DNA of 64,000 nt from Joyebacterum sp964521425 (GTDB lineage: Bacteria; Joyebacterota; Joyebacteria; Joyebacterales; Joyebacteraceae), in assembly GCA_964521425.1 (NCBI GenBank), contig CAZFRO010000011.1:1-64000 (forward strand), given 5' to 3'. Below the pieces are notes generated by a model. That model saw nothing but the letters and a program-made list of their open reading frames with translations, did not search any database and was not told the origin of the DNA. Both the position numbers and the translations under genes were made by a program. Shown here in pieces: positions 55,501 through 62,236 of the stretch. Numbering within the stretch: the stretch's first letter is position 1; each line of letters starts with the position of its first letter.

Positions 55501-56453
55501 TTCATGGCGGAGGCCTGCTCGAACGAGAGAAAACCGATCACTTCAGCCGCGGAGTGAATGGGCACCATCAGCGCCGAGCGCACCCCCAGCATGTCGAGTG
55601 ACCTCTGGTCGGTCGCAGCCTCTTCCGGGAGGTCTCTGACATCCTCGATGACGGCGTTTCTCCCGGCGAGGATCTCGGACGTGCACCAGGGAAGCAGAGC
55701 GATGCTGAGATCCTGCTTGCTCCCGTCGGTTGCGGGTGAGTGATGGGGATTCCACTCGTGGGTCTTGTCTATTCTGTCCTCCGCCCGGAATCTGTAGATG
55801 CCGGCGCGGTCGACGGAGAGGGCGGTCGCCAGGTTTCTGAGTATCTCTCCGATATCGACGGAGACATCCCGTACGAGAGCGCGGGAGAAATCCGCCACGG
55901 CGCGGTCGAGCGCCCGTCTGTGTTCGAGGGCATGTGCAGCGTCCGAATGCGCTCGGAGATCGGTTGCCGTCAGAGCTATGGCACACGGTCTGCCATCAGG
56001 GCTGGTCAGCACTCTTGCGTTCACGAGCATCGAGAAGAGCGAACCTGATCTGTGGACGTGTTGCACCACGAGTGCGCTGACACTGCCCCCTGCGGAGAGC
56101 GAGTCCAGCGCGTTCCGGGTCTGAGGCGGTTGGAACTCCGCTCGCAGCATTGAGATGCTCTTCCCTGCCAGTTCGCCGGGTTCGTACCCGTGCGCCTCGG
56201 CGAAGTAGTGGTTAATGTAGGTGATCGTGCCATGTGTGTCGGTGGCCACGAAGCCGTGGTTGGTCTGTTCGCTCATGGCCTCCATGGTCTCTGCGTTCAG
56301 CCCGATGCGTGAGCGCTGTCCGACGAAGTAGCTGAGCATGAGCCCGGTGCCGAGCGTGAAAGCAGTGAGAGTGAGGCGAAAGACCCAGCCAAGCGGGGTG
56401 ATTCCAGTGATGACGGCCTGCATAAACGTGATGTCGTAGAAGGCAACGAGCAA
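52545..56453 (-). CDS. Hybrid histidine kinase with multiple PAS and GAF domains and a receiver domain
   Basis: From the TTG at 56453 the frame encodes 1302 residues. One or two membrane segments near the start (VFRLTLTAFTLGTGLMLSYFV) are followed by PAS (ETMEAMSEQTNHGFVATD), GAF, PAS (LVTMINTRGCEMLESSE), GAF (LNTDNFFIALYD), PAS (RITYVNSAAELTYGYD) and GAF segments, then the HisKA box GGVAHDFNNLLTAITGY, HATPase domain (GRGEGTGLGLAGAYG) and a receiver with ILLVEDEPL and FDLIFSDVVLPGKSG. No ribosome site precedes the TTG. An ATG with GGAG six bases upstream lies at 56525 in the same frame but is separated by an in-frame TAG at 56471-56469, so the real N-terminus appears interrupted. Confidence 0.9.
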   Translation of the reverse strand: MLVAFYDITFMQAVITGITPLGWVFRLTLTAFTLGTGLMLSYFVGQRSRIGLNAETMEAMSEQTNHGFVATDTHGTITYINHYFAEAHGYEPGELAGKSISMLRAEFQPPQTRNALDSLSAGGSVSALVVQHVHRSGSLFSMLVNARVLTSPDGRPCAIALTATDLRAHSDAAHALEHRRALDRAVADFSRALVRDVSVDIGEILRNLATALSVDRAGIYRFRAEDRIDKTHEWNPHHSPATDGSKQDLSIALLPWCTSEILAGRNAVIEDVRDLPEEAATDQRSLDMLGVRSALMVPIHSAAEVIGFLSFEQASAMKTPPPEDMGPIAAAAEMLAAALLRFEAVEKMKHARDRAQGYLDLAEAAFVALGPDGLVTMINTRGCEMLESSEDEVIGQNWFDWFVPEDSREEVRGAFKLLMAGDIVPVAHYENEIVTAKGNTRTVAWHNTMIYGADGTITGTLSSGMDITEMRRAEAMQQVAYVVASAAHTTEDMDELYETIHTELGKVLNTDNFFIALYDSDTDTIALPYFLDQHDQGIYGSFPAGRSLTANVIHNDRALLLDQETGDAMVARGEVDMIGTPSDIWLGVPLHARGEVIGAIVVQSYDNPDEFDEDDLAMLKFVSGQIGTSIERRRAEDQLRFLSSIPTQVSDGIMVTDLEFRITYVNSAAELTYGYDHDELLGLVPDTLSAEPSAAKIHAAMIKAVTSGGIWHGTHVNRHRDGTTFDCEMTVSPMTDPDGKPHSYVWILRDITDRKRAEKLLHAVNSAALAMARALTPKQVLDTAAASLLDLDTCTRALMLDDSAQAQSLTELIPADSRATLLDGSSIFVEDGRSVVGDSFRDAATSPPDACHRGKIEHLVAAPLVTEGEVFGALVMLSPDLKRADVAILTALANQIAASWRKVNALGELEKSLAELSEAQGQLLQAQKMEAVGRLAGGVAHDFNNLLTAITGYSDLALAKMEDDNPLRSYITEVKKGADRAANLTGQLLAFSRRQPLESKILDAGGIIADLEKMMRRLIGEDIALHTDIADGLPCIKVDGGQIEQVLINMVVNARDAMPHGGSLTVGAKCIQVGENDCPSKGDCSSGEYICISVTDSGSGIPPEVVDRIFEPFFTTKGRGEGTGLGLAGAYGIIRQHEGWIQVQTEVGHGTTFLIHIPTTDAGPDDTSDEASLKIVESGRGERILLVEDEPLVRDFAVGALKDSGYDIVAAESAEQALELFDQEEGRFDLIFSDVVLPGKSGVTLVDELLTRSPDINVLLSSGYTGQKSQWTEIRDRGYQFLQKPYEFNNLLAAIRKSIEPD

Positions 56454-56468
56454 CGCAGAATGGGCGAT

Positions 56469-56525
56469 CTACAGCACAGCCGCGGAGCCCAGGCTCAGTA
56501 GCACGGTCCTCTGTCTTGCGCTCAT
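56469..56525 (-). pseudogene. Cut-off start region of the hybrid kinase with in-frame TAG
   Basis: An ATG (first base 56525) with GGAG six bases before it opens MSARQRTVLLSLGSAAVL, then a TAG at 56471-56469. The frame goes straight on into the kinase with IAHSALLVAFYDITFMQ. Together these form a natural basic start and first membrane helix, so the TAG seems to interrupt a genuine N-terminus. Confidence 0.7.
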
Positions 56526-56833
56526 GTGCTCTCCATCACAGGAATGGTCCTTGAATAGGGCACTCTACGACACTCGGGCGAGTCGCAGCAGGGCACCCTG
56601 CGCGCACCGTCCAATCGTCCCGGATTCGTAGTACTGTGGATGCACAAGTCGTACCAGTATCGAGCCACGCCGGGCCCTCAAGGTGGCGTCTGGTGTTGTA
56701 TTTCCCCTTTGCCTGACGCCGGGGATTGTGGTAGCTTTCGCGTACACAAGCGGATTCGGTCGGGATCGCGCCTGGCGTGGCAAAGGGCACAAGGCACGGG
56801 GTCTGAAGGTGAACCCTATCCTGGAGGTGCAGG
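56526..56833. other. Divergent intergenic region between hybrid kinase and STAS gene
   Basis: No gene is seen. On the plus strand a weak TTGCCT (56709) and TAGCTT (56732) with a 17-base gap could serve the STAS-RsbW pair, leaving a leader of about 90 bases. No convincing promoter is visible for the kinase on the minus strand. Confidence 0.4.
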
Positions 56834-57169
56834 TTGAAGTTCAAGACCAAGATGGAGGGAGACGTCGCGGTCGTCCATATATCCGGAAACCTCATGGGTG
56901 GAGCGGAGAGCGACGACGTGAGAAATGAGATCAAGCGGTTGCTCGACGACGGGGGTCGCAAGTTCATCATTGATCTCAAAGGGGTGCCGTGGATCAACAG
57001 TACGGGACTGGGGACTCTCATGGCCATCTACACGAGTGTCCAGCGTGAAGAGGGTGCTCTCAAGCTGGCGCACGTTTCAGACAGGATCCGGAGCCTCTTT
57101 ATGATCACCAAACTCCTGACGATCTTCGATACTCATCCGACACAGCAGGAAGCATTGGACAGCTTCTGA
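56834..57169 (+). CDS. Anti-sigma-factor antagonist (STAS domain, SpoIIAA/RsbV-like)
   Basis: The start is a TTG ten bases after GGAGG. The 111-residue protein has the family strands VAVVHISGNLMGGAE and KFIIDLKGVPWINSTGLGTL, with Ser-Thr at the usual phosphorylation position after the central strand, then VQREEGALKLAHVSDRIRSLFMITKL. It should cycle between phosphorylated and free forms, set by the kinase encoded 25 bases downstream. No sigma factor or phosphatase gene is next to it. Confidence 0.9.
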   Translation: MKFKTKMEGDVAVVHISGNLMGGAESDDVRNEIKRLLDDGGRKFIIDLKGVPWINSTGLGTLMAIYTSVQREEGALKLAHVSDRIRSLFMITKLLTIFDTHPTQQEALDSF

Positions 57170-57194
57170 TCGAGGCCCCTGCCCGGGAGACCGG

Positions 57195-57617
57195 ATGTCT
57201 GAAGCAGCATCAGGAGTTGAGGAGCTCGTCCTCCCGAATGAACTGGATGTTCTGGGACAGGTGGACTCGCTGGCCGGCAAGTACGGGAAGTTGGCGGGTT
57301 TCGACGACGGTCCTCTCATGGAGATTGCGATCGCCGTTGTCGAGGCGGTGACCAACGCCGTCGTGCACGGAAACGACTTGAGTGAGACGACGCAAGTCAT
57401 CGTCAGGTTTGAATGGTCACCGGGAACATTCAAGGTGATAGTTCACGATGAGGGGGGCGGTTTCGATCTCGACAAGGTCTGCGATCCAACTGATCCCGAG
57501 AGATGCATGGGGACTTCGGGTCGCGGCATCTACATCATGCGCGAGGTGATGGACTCGGTGGTGTTCGAGATGGGGAAGGGTACGGGTACGACCCTCACGC
57601 TTGAGAAGGCGGTCTGA
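57195..57617 (+). CDS. RsbW/SpoIIAB-type serine kinase, anti-sigma factor
   Basis: The 140-residue protein is a GHKL-fold ATPase: the N box in EAVTNAVVHGN, the G1 box VHDEGGGFDLDKV and the G2 box GTSGRGIYIMREVMDSV. Proteins of this size and pairing phosphorylate a STAS partner and bind a sigma factor or other effector. It forms a two-gene unit with the preceding STAS gene and ends before a strong hairpin. The effector is unknown. Confidence 0.9.
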   Translation: MSEAASGVEELVLPNELDVLGQVDSLAGKYGKLAGFDDGPLMEIAIAVVEAVTNAVVHGNDLSETTQVIVRFEWSPGTFKVIVHDEGGGFDLDKVCDPTDPERCMGTSGRGIYIMREVMDSVVFEMGKGTGTTLTLEKAV

Positions 57618-57662
57618 CGGCACAGCAGCAGTCCAAGAGCGATATTCCAGAAGTGATACGAA

Positions 57663-57690
57663 GAAGGGGCCCTCGGATGAGGGCCCCTTC
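57663..57690. terminator. Terminator between rsbW-like gene and rpmB
   Basis: GAAGGGGCCCTC (57663-57674) and GAGGGCCCCTTC (57679-57690) form a perfect 12-base stem with a four-base GGAT loop, between two convergent genes. It can serve both; the U-tracts are short (CTGCATTTCA on the plus strand). Confidence 0.75.
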
Positions 57691-57711
57691 CTGCATTTCA
57701 CTTCCCGCTCG

Positions 57712-57915
57712 TTAGGCAGCCGTTTTCCGGTACTTATCAATTGCGCCTGAGCGTATGCAGCTCGTGCAGACGGACAGCTTCTTCGGGGTGCCGTCGATCA
57801 CGACTTTCACCCGCTGCAGATTGGGGAGCCACCTGCGCTTCGTGACATTGTGCGCGTGGCTGACGTTGCTCCCTACCCGCGGGTGCTTTCCGCATATATC
57901 GCACTTACGTGACAT
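57712..57915 (-). CDS. rpmB: Ribosomal protein bL28
   Basis: The 67-residue protein is of usual length. It starts MSRKCDICGKHPRVGSNVSH and has the L28 core NVTKRRWLPNLQRVKV. Cys5, Cys8, Cys50 and Cys53 form a four-cysteine zinc-binding version. The ATG (first base 57915) follows GGAGGAAGAAC. A longer open frame on the same strand, reaching 58692, is not coding upstream of this ATG because it crosses the rpmB and recG promoters. Confidence 0.96.
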   Translation of the reverse strand: MSRKCDICGKHPRVGSNVSHAHNVTKRRWLPNLQRVKVVIDGTPKKLSVCTSCIRSGAIDKYRKTAA

Positions 57916-57949
57916 GTTCTTCCTCCATCCGGATATCAGTCGAAACCCG

Positions 57950-57978
57950 AATCTAGCACAGGCCGTAATGCCCCGCAA
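57950..57978 (-). promoter_or_regulatory. Promoter of rpmB
   Basis: On the minus strand TTGCGG (57978-57973) and TAGATT (57955-57950) are 17 bases apart, about 35 bases before the rpmB start. Confidence 0.6.
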
Positions 57979-58005
57979 GCACTTTCCTGAGTTTGAGAGG
58001 GTGGC

Positions 58006-58034
58006 TTGACCCTCCCTGCCTGCTCGACTAGAAT
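58006..58034 (+). promoter_or_regulatory. Promoter of recG
   Basis: TTGACC (58006-58011) and TAGAAT (58029-58034) are separated by exactly 17 bases. Transcription should begin near 58041, which is after the first in-frame ATG of recG (58033). Confidence 0.65.
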
Positions 58035-58068
58035 GCGGGTGTTCCGGAATCCTACCCAGGAGGGCATC

Positions 58069-60165
58069 ATCGCCACCGAGACAACCATACTCTCGCCTGT
58101 AAGGTTCCTGAAGGGCGTAGGTCCGAAGTCCGCAGGAGTCCTTGCTAAGGCTGGTGTGGAGACCATAGAGGACCTTTTCTACTACGTCCCACGGGCGTAC
58201 ACGGACTGGTCCGAGGTCTCCGAGGTGGATCGGCTCAGAGTCGGCGACAGGGTCACCGTGATCGTCAAGGTGCTCTCGTCCGACCTGAACAGATGGCGGG
58301 GTGGTCGCTCCGTATTCATGGCCGCGCTCGAGGACGATTCCGGCGCCATCTTCGCGCGATGGTACAACCAGCCCTACCTTAAGACGACCCTCACAAAAGG
58401 CTCCAGGATCGTTCTGAGCGGAGAGGTGCGATTCGACCGGCACGCCCGTCGGAAGGAGTTCATCAATCCTGCCTTTGAGCTGATGGGTGAGAAGGACGTG
58501 GCGGAACTCGTTCACGCGGGGAGGATAGTGCCTGAGTATTCGCAGACGGGTGGTATCTCCGGGAAGCGAATCAGACGCATCATGAAGACCGCGCTCGACC
58601 GTCACCTTGACGAGGTCACGGAGCTCTTGCCTGCCTGGGTTGTGAAGAAGAGATCCCTGCCGGCCCGCAGAGATGCCTTTCGCGACGTCCACTTCGCGAC
58701 GTCACTCGAGATTGCAGGGCGCGCCAGGATGCGGCTCGCCTACGAGGAGTTCTTTCTCTTCCAGGTCGTGGTTGCCGCGAGACGCAAGCGTCTCAAGACG
58801 CGGGAGTCAGGTGTCAAGGGATACACGTGGGATGAGCACGAACACGAGAGGTTCCTCGCGACGCTGCCGTTCGAGCTGACGGCAGCCCAGAACCGGGTCA
58901 TTTCAGAGATCAGGACCGACATCGAGGAGCCCGGGACCATGAACCGTCTGCTTCAGGGCGACGTCGGTTCCGGGAAGACGGTTGTGGCTGCCGCAGCGAT
59001 GCACCACGCCGTAGCAGCGGGTTTCCAGGTCGCGATCATGGCTCCCACAGAGATCCTCGCTGAGCAGCACTACGCCAGCATCTCATCGCTCCTCGGCGCC
59101 CTCGGCAACAGGATCGTGCTCCTTCGTGGAGGAATGAAGGCCAAGGAGAGGGCAGAGGCGCTTGAGTCCATATCGACCGGGGCGGCAGCCGTGGTCGTGG
59201 GAACGCACGCCCTCATTCAGAAGGGCGTCGAGTTCCATCGTCTGGGGCTCGTGATCGTTGATGAGCAGCACCGGTTCGGTGTCGCGCAGAGGGCGGCCCT
59301 GAGGAAGAAGGGCCGTTCGCCGGACGTGCTCGTCATGACGGCGACCCCGATACCGCGGACGCTTTCGCTTACCGTCTATGGAGATCTCGACGTCTCGGTG
59401 ATCGATGAGCTTCCACCTGGAAGGACGCCGGTCACAACTGCCGTTCGGGACGAGTCAAGCCGCGGGCGAGTCTACGACTTCCTCCGGTCACAGGTGGAAG
59501 ATGGCCGCCAGGTCTTCATCGTTTACCCGCTTGTCGAGGAGTCGGACAAGATCGAACTCGCGGCCGCTACTAAGATGCACGAGGAACTGAACCAGAAGGT
59601 CTTTCCTGATATCGCCATCGGGCTCGTGCACGGACGGATGAATGCCGAGGACAAGGCGAGTGTCATGAACGCCTTCTCCTCGGGTGAGATCAGCATTCTC
59701 GTTTCCACGACGGTCGTAGAGGTGGGTGTCGATATTCCCAACGCGACGGTCATGGTCATAGAGCACTCCGAGCGGTTCGGGCTGGCGCAGCTTCATCAGC
59801 TCAGGGGACGTGTGGGACGCGGAGAGCACCGTTCATACTGCATTCTCATGGTCGGTCGCAGCGCCTCGGACGAAGCGAGGGAACGGATCCAGGTGCTGGC
59901 GGATACTTCTGACGGCTTCGTCATCGCGGAGCGAGATCTCAAACTCCGGGGCCCCGGGGAGTTCATGGGGGTGAGGCAGCACGGGATCCCGAAGTTCGCG
60001 GTCGCCGATCTTGCAATGGACATGCGGCTTCTTGTCAATGCACGGGAGGACGCATTCGAGCTTCTGGAGAAGGACGGCGCGCTCGAGGAGCCTGCGAGCC
60101 GTGCGGTCGTGGACGCCATCAAGCGTAGATTCAAGGGCCGGGGTGCGCTGATAGATGTGGGCTAG
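58069..60165 (+). CDS. recG: ATP-dependent DNA helicase RecG
   Basis: The protein has the wedge/OB domain (SPVRFLKGVGPKSAGVLAKAG, RAYTDWSEV), then the helicase motifs LLQGDVGSGKTVVAAAA (Walker A), VDEQHRFGV (DExQ type), MTATPIPRTLSLTVYGDLDVS, and in domain 2 LVSTTVVEVGVDIPNATVMVI and QLHQLRGRVGRG. It ends with the TRG-like segment ERDLKLRGPGEFMGVRQHG. It processes stalled forks and recombination intermediates. The start is uncertain: the ATG at 58033 overlaps the promoter -10 site. A strong AGGAGGG (58058-58064) precedes an ATC at 58069 by four bases, the same spacing as the TTG of ftsQ, so an AUC start giving about 698 residues is plausible. Confidence 0.93.
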   Translation: MATETTILSPVRFLKGVGPKSAGVLAKAGVETIEDLFYYVPRAYTDWSEVSEVDRLRVGDRVTVIVKVLSSDLNRWRGGRSVFMAALEDDSGAIFARWYNQPYLKTTLTKGSRIVLSGEVRFDRHARRKEFINPAFELMGEKDVAELVHAGRIVPEYSQTGGISGKRIRRIMKTALDRHLDEVTELLPAWVVKKRSLPARRDAFRDVHFATSLEIAGRARMRLAYEEFFLFQVVVAARRKRLKTRESGVKGYTWDEHEHERFLATLPFELTAAQNRVISEIRTDIEEPGTMNRLLQGDVGSGKTVVAAAAMHHAVAAGFQVAIMAPTEILAEQHYASISSLLGALGNRIVLLRGGMKAKERAEALESISTGAAAVVVGTHALIQKGVEFHRLGLVIVDEQHRFGVAQRAALRKKGRSPDVLVMTATPIPRTLSLTVYGDLDVSVIDELPPGRTPVTTAVRDESSRGRVYDFLRSQVEDGRQVFIVYPLVEESDKIELAAATKMHEELNQKVFPDIAIGLVHGRMNAEDKASVMNAFSSGEISILVSTTVVEVGVDIPNATVMVIEHSERFGLAQLHQLRGRVGRGEHRSYCILMVGRSASDEARERIQVLADTSDGFVIAERDLKLRGPGEFMGVRQHGIPKFAVADLAMDMRLLVNAREDAFELLEKDGALEEPASRAVVDAIKRRFKGRGALIDVG

Positions 60166-60217
60166 GGGCGTGCGCTCAAGCGGCGTTGGAACGTGAGATG
60201 AGCACGGAGGAGTTCAG

Positions 60218-60781
60218 GTGGAGGGAGCAAGGAAGATGACAAGAGACGAGTGCGTTTCAGTGCTCAAGGAGAACTGCGGGAACAAGAATCTCCTGAAGCA
60301 CATGTTCGCTACTGAGGCCGTCATGAAGGGGCTCGCAGAGCGGCTCGGAGAGGACGCCGAGTCGTGGGGAATGGCCGGGCTCATGCATGATCTCGATGTC
60401 GAGGAGACCGCCGACACGCCGGAGACGCACGGCCTGATATCGGCCGAGAAGCTCGAGAAGATGGGCTTCTCGGATGGAATCGTCCATGCGGTCAAGGCGC
60501 ACAACAGCCACGTGCCGCGGGAGAGCGCCATGGATCGGGGGCTCTACGCTGGTGATCCCGTCACGGGGCTCATTGTCGCGGCCACGCTCATGCATCCGGA
60601 GAAGAAGTTGGCGCTCGTTGATGTCCCGTTCGTCATGCGGCGCTACAAGGAAAAGCGCTTCGCCGCCGGCGCGAGTCGTGAGCAGATGGAGACTGTGCGT
60701 GAGCTGGGTATCGAGCTTGAGGAGTTCATCGGTATCGCGCTTCTGGCGATGCAGGGGATAAGCGACGAGCTTGGTCTCTAG
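60218..60781 (+). CDS. HD-domain phosphohydrolase-like protein
   Basis: The GTG at 60218 is five bases after GGAGGAG; an ATG at 60236 is an alternative. The 187-residue protein has the HD pattern: a first His in LLKHMFATEAVM, the HD pair in AGLMHDLDVEE, then HGLISAEKL and later KAHNSH. HD proteins are metal-dependent phosphohydrolases acting on nucleotides or cyclic nucleotides; the HDIG-like subgroup matches best. It lies 52 bases after recG and ends 18 bases from the convergent M23 gene. Confidence 0.8.
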   Translation: MEGARKMTRDECVSVLKENCGNKNLLKHMFATEAVMKGLAERLGEDAESWGMAGLMHDLDVEETADTPETHGLISAEKLEKMGFSDGIVHAVKAHNSHVPRESAMDRGLYAGDPVTGLIVAATLMHPEKKLALVDVPFVMRRYKEKRFAAGASREQMETVRELGIELEEFIGIALLAMQGISDELGL

Positions 60782-60799
60782 CGGTCTTGCTTGTGGCAG

Positions 60800-62053
60800 C
60801 TAGTAGAGCAGCTTCTCGGGGTTGACCCGCTTGTTGTGCTCTCTCACCTCGAAGTGTACGTGCGGGCCTGTGGAGATGCCCGTGCTTCCTACCTTGGCTA
60901 CCTGCTGCCCCTTCTTCACGGTCTCACCCCTCTTGACGAGGAGCGTCGAGCAGTGTCCGTACAACGTCTCGCAACCGTTCGGATGCTCGATGACGACTGT
61001 CTTCCCGTAGCCGCCCTTCCAGCCTACGAACGTCACTCGTCCCGCGAGGGCTGAGCGAATCGGGCTTCCATGTCTGGCAGCGATGTCGAGGCCAGTGTGC
61101 ATCATCCGGCGCTTGTGAACCGGGTGGAACCTGTATCCGTAGCGGCTCGAGATTCTGCCGTAGACCGGCCAGGCCATCCGGAACAGCTGCTCCAGTGCCC
61201 GCGTGCCCGGCACGAAGATCCTCTGGCCTATCTGGAGGGCCTTGACGTCCAGCCCCGGGTTTGCGTTCACGAGTTCCGCAAGCTCAACCCCGTACTTCGT
61301 GCAGATGCTGCTGACGGTGTCACCTCTCTTCACGACGGAGTAGGTGCCGTCCGTGTCCGGTATCTCCAGTATCTGGCCGGGTCTCAGGTACCGCGCGCTC
61401 GGGAGGTCGTTCATGCCTATTATCGTTTCCATGCGCACGTGGTACTTCTTCGCGATGTTCCAGAGGCATTCACCGCGTGCGACAGCGTGTCTGACTATCG
61501 TCGGCGCGCCGCGCTTCGCCCTGCCATTTCCGCCAAGCGGCATCTTGCCTGCGAGCGGGTAGAGGAACTCCATTGAACGGTCCCAACTTCGCTCTCTCGA
61601 ATAGAGCAGCGGCAGTCGAACGTCGGTCTCCCGTCTCGGCACACGCACGTAGCTCGCCCCGTTCGCACAGGCCAAGAGGTCGAGGTCGACACCGTTCGTG
61701 CCTGCTATCGCCTCGAGTCCCTCTCCTGCAGCAGCGATGTAGTCGTAGCTCTGGACCTCTTCAGGGATGGGCGTCATGACGCCGATGACGTCGAAGCCGG
61801 ACTTGAGGTATGCGCTCCCCGACGTGCCCATGACCCTGCCCCAGGGGGAGAGCTGATGGAACATCGGTGTTCGTGGGTTGAACGCGAGGGAAGACGTGTC
61901 TGCTGCGTGGCTTGCCGTGAGTCCTGAGGCAACAGCCAGCATCAGCACCAGCGCGGACAGGAGCGAGTAGAATCGCACTCCGTCCGGCAGCTGTCTGAAG
62001 CGTTCGACCAGCCTGGTCATACGCCAGGCGCCTATGTTCTTATCACGGTTCAT
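60800..62053 (-). CDS. LysM-containing M23 (LytM-type) peptidase
   Basis: The chosen ATG (first base 62053) gives 417 residues, starting with a short tail and a membrane anchor (FYSLLSALVLMLAVASGLTA). Two LysM modules bind peptidoglycan: ARGECLWNIAKKYHVRMETI and VKRGDTVSSICTKYGVELAEL. The C-terminal M23 domain keeps HTGLDIA, and HVHFEV with a further His in YGHCSTL, so it can be an active endopeptidase. There is no clear ribosome site before this ATG, and the promoter puts transcription only about seven bases upstream; an ATG at 62020 is an alternative. It probably remodels the wall, in line with the dcw genes. Confidence 0.88.
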   Translation of the reverse strand: MNRDKNIGAWRMTRLVERFRQLPDGVRFYSLLSALVLMLAVASGLTASHAADTSSLAFNPRTPMFHQLSPWGRVMGTSGSAYLKSGFDVIGVMTPIPEEVQSYDYIAAAGEGLEAIAGTNGVDLDLLACANGASYVRVPRRETDVRLPLLYSRERSWDRSMEFLYPLAGKMPLGGNGRAKRGAPTIVRHAVARGECLWNIAKKYHVRMETIIGMNDLPSARYLRPGQILEIPDTDGTYSVVKRGDTVSSICTKYGVELAELVNANPGLDVKALQIGQRIFVPGTRALEQLFRMAWPVYGRISSRYGYRFHPVHKRRMMHTGLDIAARHGSPIRSALAGRVTFVGWKGGYGKTVVIEHPNGCETLYGHCSTLLVKRGETVKKGQQVAKVGSTGISTGPHVHFEVREHNKRVNPEKLLY

Positions 62054-62066
62054 AGATGAACTAAAA

Positions 62067-62095
62067 AATATACGGGTACTCGACGCGGCTGTCAA
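62067..62095 (-). promoter_or_regulatory. Promoter of the LysM/M23 peptidase
   Basis: On the minus strand TTGACA (62095-62090) and TATATT (62072-62067) are 17 bases apart. The expected transcript start near 62060 leaves about seven bases before the ATG at 62053. Confidence 0.7.
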
Positions 62096-62236
62096 CAACC
62101 GCGTCGCCACGTGCTGCTTCATACAGCAAGTGCTTACGGAATAGCACATTCGTCTACGGGAAGCAAGCAGGCCCCCCGCAAGGGTGGCACGTTCAGGCGG
62201 CCGGAATCGACTTGAGTCGGACGCAGTCCCAGGGCT

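Noticed and set aside
56469..56471. Alternative genetic code with sense TAG
   Set aside because: TAG ends many intact genes here (papain-like gene, spermidine-synthase-like gene, C25 protease, recG), so it is a normal stop.
57712..58692. 326-codon minus-strand frame covering rpmB and its upstream
   Set aside because: Only the last 67 codons are real (bL28). The rest crosses the rpmB and recG promoters and the recG coding region.
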